Shown: positions 54,484 through 63,025 of the stretch, one piece after another
Position numbering within the stretch: position 1 is the first letter of the stretch
How the letters are laid out: every line of letters begins with the position of its first letter
From: a virus
Reading direction: 5' to 3' (one strand)
IMG/VR virus record: IMGVR_UViG_3300009164_000047
Span: 33,705 to 97,704 of that record
DNA: 64,000 bases
The notes under the pieces: generated by a model
What the model was told of the DNA's origin: nothing
Database searches by the model: none
The model's input: the letters and a program-made list of their open reading frames with translations, nothing else
Made by a program: the position numbers and the translations under genes

Positions 54484-55018
54484 TTCTATGATTCATTATC
54501 CTACGCATGGCATCTAGTTCTTCTTCCATTGTTTGTGGTTGGTCGGGTTCACCTTGTGTATACTGCATACTTGTCTGTACAGGAGCATTCTCATCTCCTT
54601 GTTGATTTACTGTTGCTTTAGCAACCCCCATATCGTATGACATGTTTGCAGATGTTTGTTTTCCTGCAGGGTCTTGATACTGAGTTGCATCTAAACTGCC
54701 ATCGTTGTATCTTTGTTTTTGTCCACCGGAAGCAATTCCCTTACCCTGTGCGCTACCTGTATATGTTTTCTTTGAATAACCATTTAAACTTGGGGTAGTG
54801 TGTGAAATGGGTGTACCTTGAACACTGGTTACATCGGATCCCATACCACTTGTTGTAGTCTGTTTTCCGGTACTAGTATCAATAGTAGTTCTTTGTCCTG
54901 CAGGACCTTCTTTACCATTGGCATAAAAATCAGCCGTATTTGCAAAGCGACTTACGCCCTCTTCTTCTGTTAATCTATTCAGCATAGAAACGTATGCTTT
55001 TACGTATTTCGAGTCCAT
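54479..55018 (-). CDS. Low-complexity phage protein (179 aa), possibly virion-associated
   Basis: The ATG at 55018 has RBS AAGGAA; a longer frame to 55090 would run through the promoter region and is rejected. Rich in Gln, Thr, Gly and Ser (GKQTTTSGMGSDVTSVQGTP, QTSMQYTQGEPDQPQTMEEE). The N-terminus is helical (DSKYVKAYVSMLNRLTEEEG). No membrane segment. Controlled by a late promoter shared back-to-back with the fibre gene at 55078. Structural or internal head protein is a guess. Confidence 0.55.
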   Translation of the reverse strand: MDSKYVKAYVSMLNRLTEEEGVSRFANTADFYANGKEGPAGQRTTIDTSTGKQTTTSGMGSDVTSVQGTPISHTTPSLNGYSKKTYTGSAQGKGIASGGQKQRYNDGSLDATQYQDPAGKQTSANMSYDMGVAKATVNQQGDENAPVQTSMQYTQGEPDQPQTMEEELDAMRRIMNHRR

Positions 55019-55040
55019 TTGTGTTCCTTGGAAGTATGTA

Positions 55041-55057
55041 GTATTTATGATAAATAC
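55041..55057. promoter_or_regulatory. Overlapping divergent late promoters GTATTTATGATAAATAC
   Basis: A 17-bp palindrome holds CATAAATAC on the minus strand and GATAAATAC on the plus strand, sharing the central base region. It serves the genes starting at 55018 (minus) and 55078 (plus). Confidence 0.6.
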
Positions 55058-55077
55058 AGTATTACGGAACATATCAC

Positions 55078-55839
55078 ATGGCATACGCAAACATTATTAT
55101 AGGTGAGTTACCCAACGACGGAACGGGTGATCCGTTACGAGTTGCATTTGGCAAAATAAACAATAATTTTGCTAATTTACAGACATTGGTTGACCCTGAA
55201 GGTCCTATCGGAGCTTTTCAGTTCAAAACAATTTCAGAAATTGACGGGGCAACTTCTAACAGTTACTCAGGTACTAGTGCCTTAACATTCGACGGTAGTA
55301 ATGTCACAATAGGTACTAATATAATACCATCAATTACCACTGTTAATATTGGTAGTTCATCAAATACAATTCAAAATATATATGTAGGGAATAGTATTAA
55401 AGTCAATGGTGTAACATTAACCGGTGGTACAGATACTATTACCTCTTCTGCCACATTACGTGCAGTTAACCTTACTGCTACTAGTACAATAAGACTTGGT
55501 ACTACTGTTTTAGTTGATAGCAGTGCATTCTTGGCAACCACTAGTAATAATGATATTGACCAAACACTATATGAAATCCCAATGTCTCAGGTAAGAACAG
55601 TAAGATTTGAAATTACATCAATTGAATCTAGTACACAAAACAGTCAATTTGCAGTAGTAGAAGCTACTAAACAAAACAATAATGCAGATGTAAAATATGT
55701 GATATCCGGTACTATATTTGTTGGTTCAGTACTAACACACTATAGTGTAACAACTGCGTTTGGACAACTAAAATTCAATGTTTCACCCTTTGCAAATAGC
55801 ACTATAACTCATAACGTAGTTGCTAAGATAAATACTTGA
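55078..55839 (+). CDS. Tail-fibre-like structural protein (253 aa)
   Basis: The N-terminus IGELPNDGTGDPLRVAFGKINNNFANL is a well-known phage fibre/baseplate attachment motif. A Ser/Thr/Asn-rich beta region follows (TVNIGSSSNTIQNIYVGNSI), and the C-terminal part (VRTVRFEITSIESSTQNSQF) is a beta domain probably forming the tip. Late promoter 20 nt upstream. It follows the same style as the large minus-strand fibres but is short. Confidence 0.75.
   Translation: MAYANIIIGELPNDGTGDPLRVAFGKINNNFANLQTLVDPEGPIGAFQFKTISEIDGATSNSYSGTSALTFDGSNVTIGTNIIPSITTVNIGSSSNTIQNIYVGNSIKVNGVTLTGGTDTITSSATLRAVNLTATSTIRLGTTVLVDSSAFLATTSNNDIDQTLYEIPMSQVRTVRFEITSIESSTQNSQFAVVEATKQNNNADVKYVISGTIFVGSVLTHYSVTTAFGQLKFNVSPFANSTITHNVVAKINT
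55827..55834 (+). promoter_or_regulatory. Late promoter element GATAAATA, leaderless layout
   Basis: Lies at the end of the preceding gene, 6 nt before the ATG at 55841; no Shine-Dalgarno sequence. Confidence 0.5.
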
Positions 55840-55840
55840 T

Positions 55841-56212
55841 ATGAGAGCGAATGAATTCATGGCTGAATCAAGCCAAAAGAAAGTTTCTAAGAGACAATCA
55901 CAGTCTACTAGGGGATTGAATACATACGGTGATAGTGAACATGTTAGTAGTGATTATACTGCATATCGTTTGGGTATGGCAGTAGCAGGCGCAAATGGAA
56001 AAGATCCACTTCACATGCCAGCAAAAAGTTGGGTAGGTAAGCAAAAAACCACACACCCATATACGCAACAAGAACAGGATATGCTAAAACAAGCATATAA
56101 AGCTGTTGGTGCAGAGTATAAAGACTTAAATCACGGTGACATGAAAAGTAAAGAACTAGACGATACTCAAAAATCAAGCCCAATCAGCGGCTTCAAAGGT
56201 TTCGGAAAATAA
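55841..56212 (+). CDS. Conserved T4-like environmental phage protein (123 aa)
   Basis: Starts MRANEFMAES, an N-terminal pattern common in T4-like marine phages. Core YTAYRLGMAVAGANGKDPLH, KSWVGKQKTTHPYTQQEQDM, LKQAYKAVGAEYKD. This family is recognisable but uncharacterised. Predicted leaderless late mRNA. Small, basic, soluble; possibly a head-associated protein. Confidence 0.65.
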   Translation: MRANEFMAESSQKKVSKRQSQSTRGLNTYGDSEHVSSDYTAYRLGMAVAGANGKDPLHMPAKSWVGKQKTTHPYTQQEQDMLKQAYKAVGAEYKDLNHGDMKSKELDDTQKSSPISGFKGFGK

Positions 56213-56230
56213 TTCAATCACTTTATTTTT

Positions 56231-56253
56231 GAATAAGTAATTTTATCTTATTC
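56231..56253 (+). promoter_or_regulatory. Hairpin directly before the RBS of the methyltransferase gene
   Basis: GAATAAG (56231-56237)/CTTATTC (56247-56253), 9-nt loop, followed by AGGAAAACT and the ATG at 56263. It may terminate upstream transcripts weakly or modulate translation. Confidence 0.4.
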
Positions 56254-56262
56254 AGGAAAACT

Positions 56263-56955
56263 ATGATTGATATCAACAACACACTAGACTTAATTAAACT
56301 AAAATTCTATAATGAGTGGTTATACACTGCCCATATCTACGATGAGGGCGAAAGCGGTTTTCATTTACAACTAACTAAACAAGTAGTTGAATCTTACATT
56401 GACCCATTAAATTTAAAGAAAGATGCACATATCTTAGATTTAGGCTGCGGTCCTGGTTACTTCTTAGATGCAATGAAAGAACGCGGGTACACTAATCTTG
56501 TTGGTGTAACATTAAGTCCGGGCGATATTAAACTTTGTGAAAGCAAAGGTCATGTTGTTAAACCATATGATTTAACCTTCTTACCACAAAAAGACGGTTA
56601 CTATGATGAAAGTGTAGACTTTATCTTCTTGCGCCATGCACTGGAACATAGTCCATACCCAATCTTTTCATTAATGGAATACAATCGTATTCTAAAGCAA
56701 GGTGGAAAGATTTATATTGAAGTTCCTGCTCCAGATTGTGACCGTAAGCATGAAACTAACTTGAATCACTATAGCATTTTAGGTTCTACTCAGTTAGCCG
56801 CATTGATTGACCGTACTGGATTTACTATTAATGCGTTCAATACACTAGAATTTGATTTAGCAGTAGGGCAAGATGAAGAAGGCAATAAAATCGAAGCCAG
56901 AGAAAAATACTACTGCATAGTAGCAACTAAAACTCGCCCTTTAGATATCAAATAA
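56263..56955 (+). CDS. Class I SAM-dependent methyltransferase (230 aa)
   Basis: SAM motif I is ILDLGCGPGYFLDAM (about 57-71), then GVTLSPGDIKLCESKGH and the acidic FIFLRHALEHSPYP and LKQGGKIYIEVPAPD motifs of the Methyltransf_11/23 type. No DNA-recognition domain, so the target is more likely a small molecule, sugar or protein. RBS AGGA behind a 7-bp hairpin. Confidence 0.85.
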   Translation: MIDINNTLDLIKLKFYNEWLYTAHIYDEGESGFHLQLTKQVVESYIDPLNLKKDAHILDLGCGPGYFLDAMKERGYTNLVGVTLSPGDIKLCESKGHVVKPYDLTFLPQKDGYYDESVDFIFLRHALEHSPYPIFSLMEYNRILKQGGKIYIEVPAPDCDRKHETNLNHYSILGSTQLAALIDRTGFTINAFNTLEFDLAVGQDEEGNKIEAREKYYCIVATKTRPLDIK

Positions 56956-56958
56956 TCC

Positions 56959-56966
56959 GATAAATA
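56959..56966 (+). promoter_or_regulatory. Late promoter element GATAAATA
   Basis: GATAAATA 4 nt before the ATG at 56971 with no Shine-Dalgarno sequence. The spacing is shorter than at the other leaderless candidates. Confidence 0.4.
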
Positions 56967-56970
56967 CATC

Positions 56971-57252
56971 ATGTCCTTTGATGTATGGAAACAAGCTAAA
57001 ATAATGAACGGATTTGACAAACTCAAATCTGTCCCTTCACGTCAAGAAAACCTCGATACTACATTAGAAGATTTAAAGAAACTTAGTGGAATTACTCCGC
57101 AAATTATCGGTGAAGAAAGCAATATAAGTATTACTGGAAACGAAAAAGGTCGACTAATGCGTGAACATAACATCAAACCAGGTACTCCCGAGTGGTTTCA
57201 ACTATGGTTCAGTAAACCATATTTGACTGGCGAAAAGCCTATAGGAAAATAA
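56971..57252 (+). CDS. Conserved small phage protein (93 aa)
   Basis: Helical N-terminus (DVWKQAKIMNGFDKLKS) and C-terminal IKPGTPEWFQLWFSKPYLTG, a pattern recurring in T4-like marine phages near structural genes. Function unknown. One base separates it from the following structural gene. Confidence 0.65.
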   Translation: MSFDVWKQAKIMNGFDKLKSVPSRQENLDTTLEDLKKLSGITPQIIGEESNISITGNEKGRLMREHNIKPGTPEWFQLWFSKPYLTGEKPIGK

Positions 57253-57253
57253 C

Positions 57254-58408
57254 ATGTCACTAAACGGAATATCAACATTATCAACTAAAGAATTAAGACA
57301 AAAAGCTAAACTAGATTTAGCGTCATCCGATAGATTAGCAGTATCTAATCCTAGAGTCTATTATGATATTACGCAATTACCAACACAGTATTCTGACAAT
57401 GATATAGTAGATAATACTAATACTGATGGATTGGTTGCGGGACGTCCTTGGATAACCTCCCAGGTATATACAGGCTTGACTTTTACATATGGTCAAGCTA
57501 CAATCAGCTTTACACTAACCAACGGAGTTTTTAGTAATATTACCTGCCCATATGGTGCCGGTGGCTATTCAGCCAGCAGTGGTCAATTAACTATGCCTGG
57601 TAATCAACTCATTGGGGGAACTAGTCCTGCCAATGATATAGTATGGAACTATGTGTGTGCAGCCAACAATGGCGTTATAACAGGATTTACATATAGTTCA
57701 GGTAATCCTTGGACAGGATCATACTCTATAGTAACATCAGGTCAACTATTATACATTGATGCCGGCGACACTAGTAGTTATTCTGGCTCGGGGACAACTT
57801 GGACGGACCTTAGCACATATCAAAACGATGCCACTTTGACCAACAGTCCATCTTTTACCAGTGCCGGTACAGCAAGTTATTTTAGTTTTAATGGTACTAA
57901 CCAGTATGCTCCGGTGACCACATCTAAAATGAATGTCACTTACACAGGTAAGACTACAATGTTTGCAATTAGAACTGTCAATGCCAACACCGGTAATGCT
58001 ACTTATCGTAACTTGTTTGGTGGCAACGGTAATAATCGTAATTTCAATACCTACATGTATCATGTGTCCGGAAGCACTTGGACAATGCATTTCAGCACCG
58101 GTCCTAGTAGCCCGTGGGCCAGCACAGCATCCGCATCTTTCACTGTGACAGATAACCAGTGGATAGTCGTAGCCGCAACACAAACCACTAGTGGAGTAGT
58201 GACTTATTATATTAACGGACAACAGATAGGCACACCAGATACTGGCGTAACATTTTATCAATTTATAAACAGTGGAATAGAAGCAGTAGCGAGGTCAGAT
58301 AACTATTGGCGCGGTGATATTGGCTCAGTTGCTATCTACGGACAAGCATTAAACGCAATTCAAATTCAACAAAACTTCAACGCATTACGCGGTAGATACG
58401 GATTATAA
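57254..58408 (+). CDS. Structural protein with C-terminal LamG domain (384 aa)
   Basis: The N-terminus (NGISTLSTKELRQKAKLDLAS, RVYYDITQLPTQYSDND) recalls neck or fibre-attachment proteins. Residues about 165-384 form a LamG/concanavalin domain (LYIDAGDTSSYSGSGTTWTD, YFSFNGTNQYAPV, GDIGSVAIYGQALNAIQI), related to the C-terminal domain of the 2338-aa fibre (LYLDAGKSSSYSGTGQTWKD). Probably a carbohydrate-binding virion decoration or short fibre. Confidence 0.75.
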   Translation: MSLNGISTLSTKELRQKAKLDLASSDRLAVSNPRVYYDITQLPTQYSDNDIVDNTNTDGLVAGRPWITSQVYTGLTFTYGQATISFTLTNGVFSNITCPYGAGGYSASSGQLTMPGNQLIGGTSPANDIVWNYVCAANNGVITGFTYSSGNPWTGSYSIVTSGQLLYIDAGDTSSYSGSGTTWTDLSTYQNDATLTNSPSFTSAGTASYFSFNGTNQYAPVTTSKMNVTYTGKTTMFAIRTVNANTGNATYRNLFGGNGNNRNFNTYMYHVSGSTWTMHFSTGPSSPWASTASASFTVTDNQWIVVAATQTTSGVVTYYINGQQIGTPDTGVTFYQFINSGIEAVARSDNYWRGDIGSVAIYGQALNAIQIQQNFNALRGRYGL

Positions 58409-58426
58409 ACATAGTCCCTTGTGTTT

Positions 58427-58434
58427 ACTAAATA
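58427..58434 (+). promoter_or_regulatory. Late-like promoter element ACTAAATA, leaderless layout
   Basis: ACTAAATA 6 nt before the terminase ATG at 58441; no Shine-Dalgarno sequence. Confidence 0.42.
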
Positions 58435-58440
58435 GTAATT

Positions 58441-59991
58441 ATGAGCGGTACACCTTCACTAGTTAAAACACCTTATGTAAAAACTACATTCAACTCGGAT
58501 AAAGAATTAGATGACTTTATCAAATGTAGTGATCCAAACACAGGTTATCTATACTTTATGGATAACTTCTTTTACATACAACACCCAACACGCGGTAGCA
58601 TGTTGTATCATCCATGGGACTTCCAAGAAAAACTAATACATACTTACCATAACTATCGTTTCAGCATTAGTTTAATGGCTCGACAAACGGGTAAGTCAAC
58701 TAGTGCGGCAGGATATCTACTTTGGTATGCTATGTTTGTACCAGACAGTACAATTCTTATTGCGGCGCATAAATATGCAGGGGCTCAGGAGATTATGCAA
58801 CGTATTCGTTATGCATACGAGAACTGCCCTAATCATATTAAAGCTGGTGTCACTACATACAACAAAGGCTCATTAGACTTTGACAATGGTAGTCGTATTA
58901 TAAGTGCTACAACAACAGAAAATACAGGTCGTGGTCTATCTATTTCATTATTATATCTTGATGAGTTTGCATTCGTAAGACCTACTATTGCAAAAGAGTT
59001 TTGGACATCTATCACACCTACATTATCAACTGGTGGTAAAGCTATTATCACTTCAACTCCAAACAGTGACGAAGACCAATTCGCTATGATTTGGAAGGGT
59101 GCTAACAAAACAGAAGATGAATATGGTAATCAAACTGAACTAGGTATTAATGGCTTCCGTGCATATAAAGCAACATGGCATGCACACCCTGATCGTGATG
59201 AAGTTTGGGCAAAAGAGATACAAGCACAGTTGGGTGAAGATAGATTCCGTCGTGAAATGAATTGTGAATTCATTATCGCTGATGAAACACTTATTAATGC
59301 AAGTACATTAATTGATTTAGAAGGTATTGAACCTTCATACAGACAAGGACAAATTCGTTGGTACGAGAAACCAGTCAAAGGTCATACTTACATTGTAGGT
59401 CTTGATCCAAGTCTTGGTACAGGTGGTGACCCATCTGCTATTCAAATTTTTGATGCAACCACTACTACACAGATAGGTGAATGGAAACATAATAAAACAG
59501 CTATCCCGGATCAAATCAAATTAATAACACAGATTACAAAGTACATACTTGATTGTACCGGCGAACCAAACAATATCTATTACAGTTTAGAAAATAACTC
59601 AATTGGTGAAGCCGCACTTGTTTCATTGAATGAATACGGAGAACACAATATTTCTGGTACAATGATTACCGAATCCGGAGTAAAGAAACGTAAAGGTTTC
59701 AATACTACACACAAAAGCAAACTTGCAGCCTGTGCTAAATTCAAGCATTTGGTTGAAAGCAAAAAAATGAAGATTAACAGCAAAGCGTTAGTCAGTGAAC
59801 TAAAGACGTTTGTAGCATTGGGCGGCAGCTATTCTGCTAAAGTTGGGGAAACTGACGATTTGGTCATGTCTACTTTATTAGTTGTGCGTATGATGCAACA
59901 GTTAAGCAGTTTCTTATTAGATGTAGAGAATCAAATCAAGGATTTTGACGAATTTCTACCACCTTTACCGTTCTTTGCGGTCTTGGGTTAA
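58441..59991 (+). CDS. Terminase large subunit (gp17-like)
   Basis: 516 aa. ATPase: Walker A ARQTGKST (80-87), Walker B LLYLDEFAF (170-178), coupling motif IITSTPN. C-terminal RuvC-like nuclease: GLDPSLGTGGDPSAIQIFD (first Asp about residue 321), SLENNSIGEAAL, and DDLVMSTLL near the end. It translocates DNA into the head and cuts concatemers. Shorter than T4 gp17 (610 aa), as in marine relatives. No intron or intein. No Shine-Dalgarno sequence. Confidence 0.95.
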   Translation: MSGTPSLVKTPYVKTTFNSDKELDDFIKCSDPNTGYLYFMDNFFYIQHPTRGSMLYHPWDFQEKLIHTYHNYRFSISLMARQTGKSTSAAGYLLWYAMFVPDSTILIAAHKYAGAQEIMQRIRYAYENCPNHIKAGVTTYNKGSLDFDNGSRIISATTTENTGRGLSISLLYLDEFAFVRPTIAKEFWTSITPTLSTGGKAIITSTPNSDEDQFAMIWKGANKTEDEYGNQTELGINGFRAYKATWHAHPDRDEVWAKEIQAQLGEDRFRREMNCEFIIADETLINASTLIDLEGIEPSYRQGQIRWYEKPVKGHTYIVGLDPSLGTGGDPSAIQIFDATTTTQIGEWKHNKTAIPDQIKLITQITKYILDCTGEPNNIYYSLENNSIGEAALVSLNEYGEHNISGTMITESGVKKRKGFNTTHKSKLAACAKFKHLVESKKMKINSKALVSELKTFVALGGSYSAKVGETDDLVMSTLLVVRMMQQLSSFLLDVENQIKDFDEFLPPLPFFAVLG

Positions 59992-59996
59992 TATTT

Positions 59997-60004
59997 GATA
60001 AATA
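59997..60004 (+). promoter_or_regulatory. Late promoter element GATAAATA, leaderless layout
   Basis: GATAAATA lies 7 nt before the ATG at 60012; no Shine-Dalgarno sequence. Confidence 0.48.
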
Positions 60005-60011
60005 GATTATC

Positions 60012-61832
60012 ATGCCCGTAAAACAAGAATCATTAAATAACCAATTAGAGGACGAGTTAAACAAATACAGTCCAGTACCCATGACCTCAGGGGGTAAGGA
60101 AGTTGATGTTGCTGATGAAGCAGACGTTTTCCGATTCGATTTCATTAAAGACGGTGTAAATTACGGTCCAGTTCATGTTTCTATTGATGGAACAAGTAAG
60201 ATGATTATCTACTATAGTAAAGATGTTCAAGACAGCCCTAGAGGTCGTTCTATTGAAGGATCAGGGGAAGAGTCATTTGACGACCTATGCAAAAGATTAT
60301 ATCGTTGGGCTGTAGGTCATCAACTAAGACCCCAAAAAGTCTATAGTTCTAAATTAGGAAGAGATATGGCTAAAAGAGAGCATACTAAAAGAATGGATGA
60401 GGGATATTACTCAACAGGTAAAAAATCTAGTTATAGTGACAATATTGCAGAAACTAAAATTATTATTCAACATTCCCGTGCATTAGAAGAAGGTGAACAA
60501 CGTTTTCGTAATATCGCACGTATCTTTGTTGAAAACGCTGCCGGTGAAAAGTTCTTATTAGATACAAAGATGCCCGGTCTCGCACGTGTACATGCACGTA
60601 ACATTGCTGAAGGACACACTCCATATGATGAGCGTGGTAAACACATCAGCAGTATGATTAAAGAATACAATACAATGGCAGGCTTTTGCCGTGCTACCAA
60701 AAACAATACAAATGAAAGTATCAGTCATTTAGTTGAAAGTGGTTTTCAACATTATGGACAAGTACGTGAAACATTACGTAAGTTATCAAGCAAGCGTGGC
60801 TACAAAGAATACTTTGAAAGCTGGACACCTACATTGAATGAAGAAGTAGTTGACTCGACTACTGATTTAGCTGAGATGTTTTTGAATAGCAGTCTTGACC
60901 CAAGAATTGAAAATGCATTACCGTTTCTATCTAAGTTTGCACAACCTGTCATGGAAATGAATGAAGTTGTTGAATTAGAAGAATGGACAAATACTATTGT
61001 TGATGAAGCACTTAGACCAAACTCAAAAGCACAGATAGAAAATCTGGCTACATTATTGAGTGCTGGTAATCAAATACCTTTTGGACCTAACGCACTTACT
61101 ATTAAAAGTGAATTAGCTGGATTGTTAGACAATGACCAATTGCACAGTAAACTAGAACTGTTGTCACAAGATGATCCTGATGCTGATGCTAAAGATTCAG
61201 TGTTAGCTTGGATGGAACTATCACGTGATCCAGCAATGCAAGAAGTAGTTGATATGGTTAAAGCAGGAAGTCAGCCGGCTCCTGCTCCAGCAGAACCCCC
61301 ACCGCAACCTGCACCAACAGAACCTCAGCAACCACTACAAGAATTTGCAATGGATGACGGTGACGATGGTAACGAACCAGATGAAGAAGCAATTCTACGT
61401 CAGTTGGCATCACATTGGTGGTCAGGTACTGAACAACAAATGGCTAAGGCGCAAAAGACATTAGCGGCAATGGGCTGGGAAATTGGTCCAGATGAAAGTG
61501 GTGATGACGATGCAGGTGTGTATGTGTACCGTATAGGGGACGAAGATGGTCGTGATACTATAGCGTTTGCTCACAGTGAATTAGAATTAAATGAAGGTGA
61601 ACTAGGTGATATGCGTGACTTCTTTAAGACACAACCTGGTATAGCACCTACACCACAAGTAGCGGCTAGATATCGTGCAAGTGAAGAAGATATGGCAGAA
61701 AGTTTAGACACTGACCAAAAGCGTGTTGGTCAATTAGGTCCTAAAGCTAAGTATGCTAAGAAAGGTGACTTGGTGGGTGCAATGGAAAGCATTGATCCAT
61801 TATCAGAACTCAAACGATTATTGGGTAAATAA
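60012..61832 (+). CDS. Conserved large phage protein (606 aa), unknown function
   Basis: Residues about 30-290 form a conserved region (KDGVNYGPVHVSIDG, LCKRLYRWAVGHQLRPQK, TKIIIQHSRALEEGEQRFRNI, LARVHARNIAEGHTPYDERG) familiar from T4-like marine phages. A Pro/Ala-rich linker at about 417-440 and an acidic C-terminal part (DDGDDGNEPDEEAILRQLA) follow. No catalytic motif is recognised. Position between gp17 and gp32 and late-type start suggest a virion or packaging-associated role. Confidence 0.65.
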   Translation: MPVKQESLNNQLEDELNKYSPVPMTSGGKEVDVADEADVFRFDFIKDGVNYGPVHVSIDGTSKMIIYYSKDVQDSPRGRSIEGSGEESFDDLCKRLYRWAVGHQLRPQKVYSSKLGRDMAKREHTKRMDEGYYSTGKKSSYSDNIAETKIIIQHSRALEEGEQRFRNIARIFVENAAGEKFLLDTKMPGLARVHARNIAEGHTPYDERGKHISSMIKEYNTMAGFCRATKNNTNESISHLVESGFQHYGQVRETLRKLSSKRGYKEYFESWTPTLNEEVVDSTTDLAEMFLNSSLDPRIENALPFLSKFAQPVMEMNEVVELEEWTNTIVDEALRPNSKAQIENLATLLSAGNQIPFGPNALTIKSELAGLLDNDQLHSKLELLSQDDPDADAKDSVLAWMELSRDPAMQEVVDMVKAGSQPAPAPAEPPPQPAPTEPQQPLQEFAMDDGDDGNEPDEEAILRQLASHWWSGTEQQMAKAQKTLAAMGWEIGPDESGDDDAGVYVYRIGDEDGRDTIAFAHSELELNEGELGDMRDFFKTQPGIAPTPQVAARYRASEEDMAESLDTDQKRVGQLGPKAKYAKKGDLVGAMESIDPLSELKRLLGK

Positions 61833-61841
61833 GTCAACAAA

Positions 61842-61864
61842 AACCTCACTAAAAATGTGAGGTT
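61842..61864 (+). terminator. Stable hairpin after the 606-aa gene
   Basis: AACCTCAC (61842-61849), loop TAAAAAT, GTGAGGTT (61857-61864). No U tract, so it is a weak or processing hairpin rather than a full intrinsic terminator. Confidence 0.45.
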
Positions 61865-61876
61865 AACCATATCTGG

Positions 61877-61919
61877 CATAAATACTATTGACAGGTCGCA
61901 GTAAGTAGTTTATACTTAC
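61877..61919 (+). promoter_or_regulatory. Overlapping late and sigma70 promoters of gp32 with operator-like dyad
   Basis: CATAAATACTATT (61877-61889) is a late promoter whose end merges with TTGACA (61888-61893). A 17-nt spacer and TATACT (61911-61916) complete a sigma70 promoter. GTAAGTA-N5-TACTTAC (61901-61919) is a perfect 7-bp inverted repeat over the -10 region. Confidence 0.7.
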
Positions 61920-61991
61920 GACTTGTTAGTCACATAATTATGTGTGACGAATTTAAAACAAAGACCATCTTAATGAAATAAGGAGAATATT

Positions 61992-62984
61992 ATGGCCTCA
62001 TTAGCAGAAATTCGTGCCCGTATCGCGGCACAAGAAAACAAGTCAGGTAGCAACAACGGTTCTACAAAACAATCTGACAACTCAATCTACCCCCACTGGA
62101 ATATGGACGAAGGCACAACAGCCGCATTACGTTTCCTACCAGACGCAGACAGTAAAAATACTTTCTTTTGGGTAGAACGTCAAATCATCAAACTACCATT
62201 CAATGGCGTTAAGGGTGATCCAAACGTAAAACAAATTCAAGTACAAGTACCTTGCGTTGAAATGTATGGACCTGAAAACTCTTGCCCAATCTTAGCAGAA
62301 GTTCGTCCATGGTACAAAGACGAAAGTTTGAAAGAAATGGCAAACAAGTATTGGAAGAAACGTAGTTATATCTTCCAAGGTTTTGTTCGTCAAAATCCTC
62401 TTGGCGATGACGTAACACCTGCGAACCCAATTCGTAAGTTTATCATCAGCCCACAAATCTTTACTATCATCAAATCAAGTTTGATGGATCCTGAGATGGA
62501 AGAATTGCCAACTGACTATTTACGTGGTCTTGACTTCAACGTTAAGAAATCAAGCAAAGGTGGTTATGCTGATTACTCTACATCAACTTGGTCACGTAAA
62601 GAAAGTGCATTGACTGAGGCAGAACAAGCCGCAATACAAGCACATGGTTTATACACATTGCTAGACTTCTTACCCAAGAAGCCAGGTGAGGCAGAACTAC
62701 GCATTATGAAAGAAATGTTTGAAGCAAGCGTAGATGGTAAACCATATGACAATGAACGCTGGGGTAACTATTTTAGACCTTATGGTTTGGAAGCACCAGC
62801 AGGTGGCAAGCCAGCAGATGATGCTGAACAATCAGTTCCAGTTTCAACTCCTACTCCTAAAGTTAGCATCCCTGATGACGAACCAGCAATGGCTGAATCA
62901 GTTTCGATTCCAACTGCGGCATCAAGTGATAAAGCACAAGACATTCTCGCAATGATCCGTGCTAGACAAGCAAAGACTGCTTAA
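61992..62984 (+). CDS. 32: Single-stranded DNA-binding protein (gp32-like)
   Basis: 330 aa. N-terminal basic helix (LAEIRARIAAQENKSG) for cooperative binding, then the OB-fold core (TTAALRFLPDADSKNTFFWVER, RSYIFQGFVRQNPL, IRKFIISPQIFTIIKSSL, GLDFNVKKSSKGGYADYSTS). Only two Cys (C88, C98) lie where T4 gp32 has a zinc ribbon, so the zinc site looks reduced. The C-terminal tail (DDEPAMAESV, DILAMIRARQ) is the interaction arm. Strong AAGGAG RBS in an AU-rich leader downstream of a hairpin, as expected for an autogenously controlled gene. Confidence 0.9.
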   Translation: MASLAEIRARIAAQENKSGSNNGSTKQSDNSIYPHWNMDEGTTAALRFLPDADSKNTFFWVERQIIKLPFNGVKGDPNVKQIQVQVPCVEMYGPENSCPILAEVRPWYKDESLKEMANKYWKKRSYIFQGFVRQNPLGDDVTPANPIRKFIISPQIFTIIKSSLMDPEMEELPTDYLRGLDFNVKKSSKGGYADYSTSTWSRKESALTEAEQAAIQAHGLYTLLDFLPKKPGEAELRIMKEMFEASVDGKPYDNERWGNYFRPYGLEAPAGGKPADDAEQSVPVSTPTPKVSIPDDEPAMAESVSIPTAASSDKAQDILAMIRARQAKTA

Positions 62985-62989
62985 TAGTA

Positions 62990-63011
62990 AGGGGGAAGTA
63001 ACCTTCCCCCT
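62990..63011 (+). terminator. Hairpin after gene 32
   Basis: AGGGGGAAG (62990-62998), loop TAAC, CTTCCCCCT (63003-63011). Very stable but no U tract; may attenuate or set the 3' end of the gp32 mRNA ahead of the next gene. Confidence 0.6.
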
Positions 63012-63025
63012 ATTAGGAGAACACT

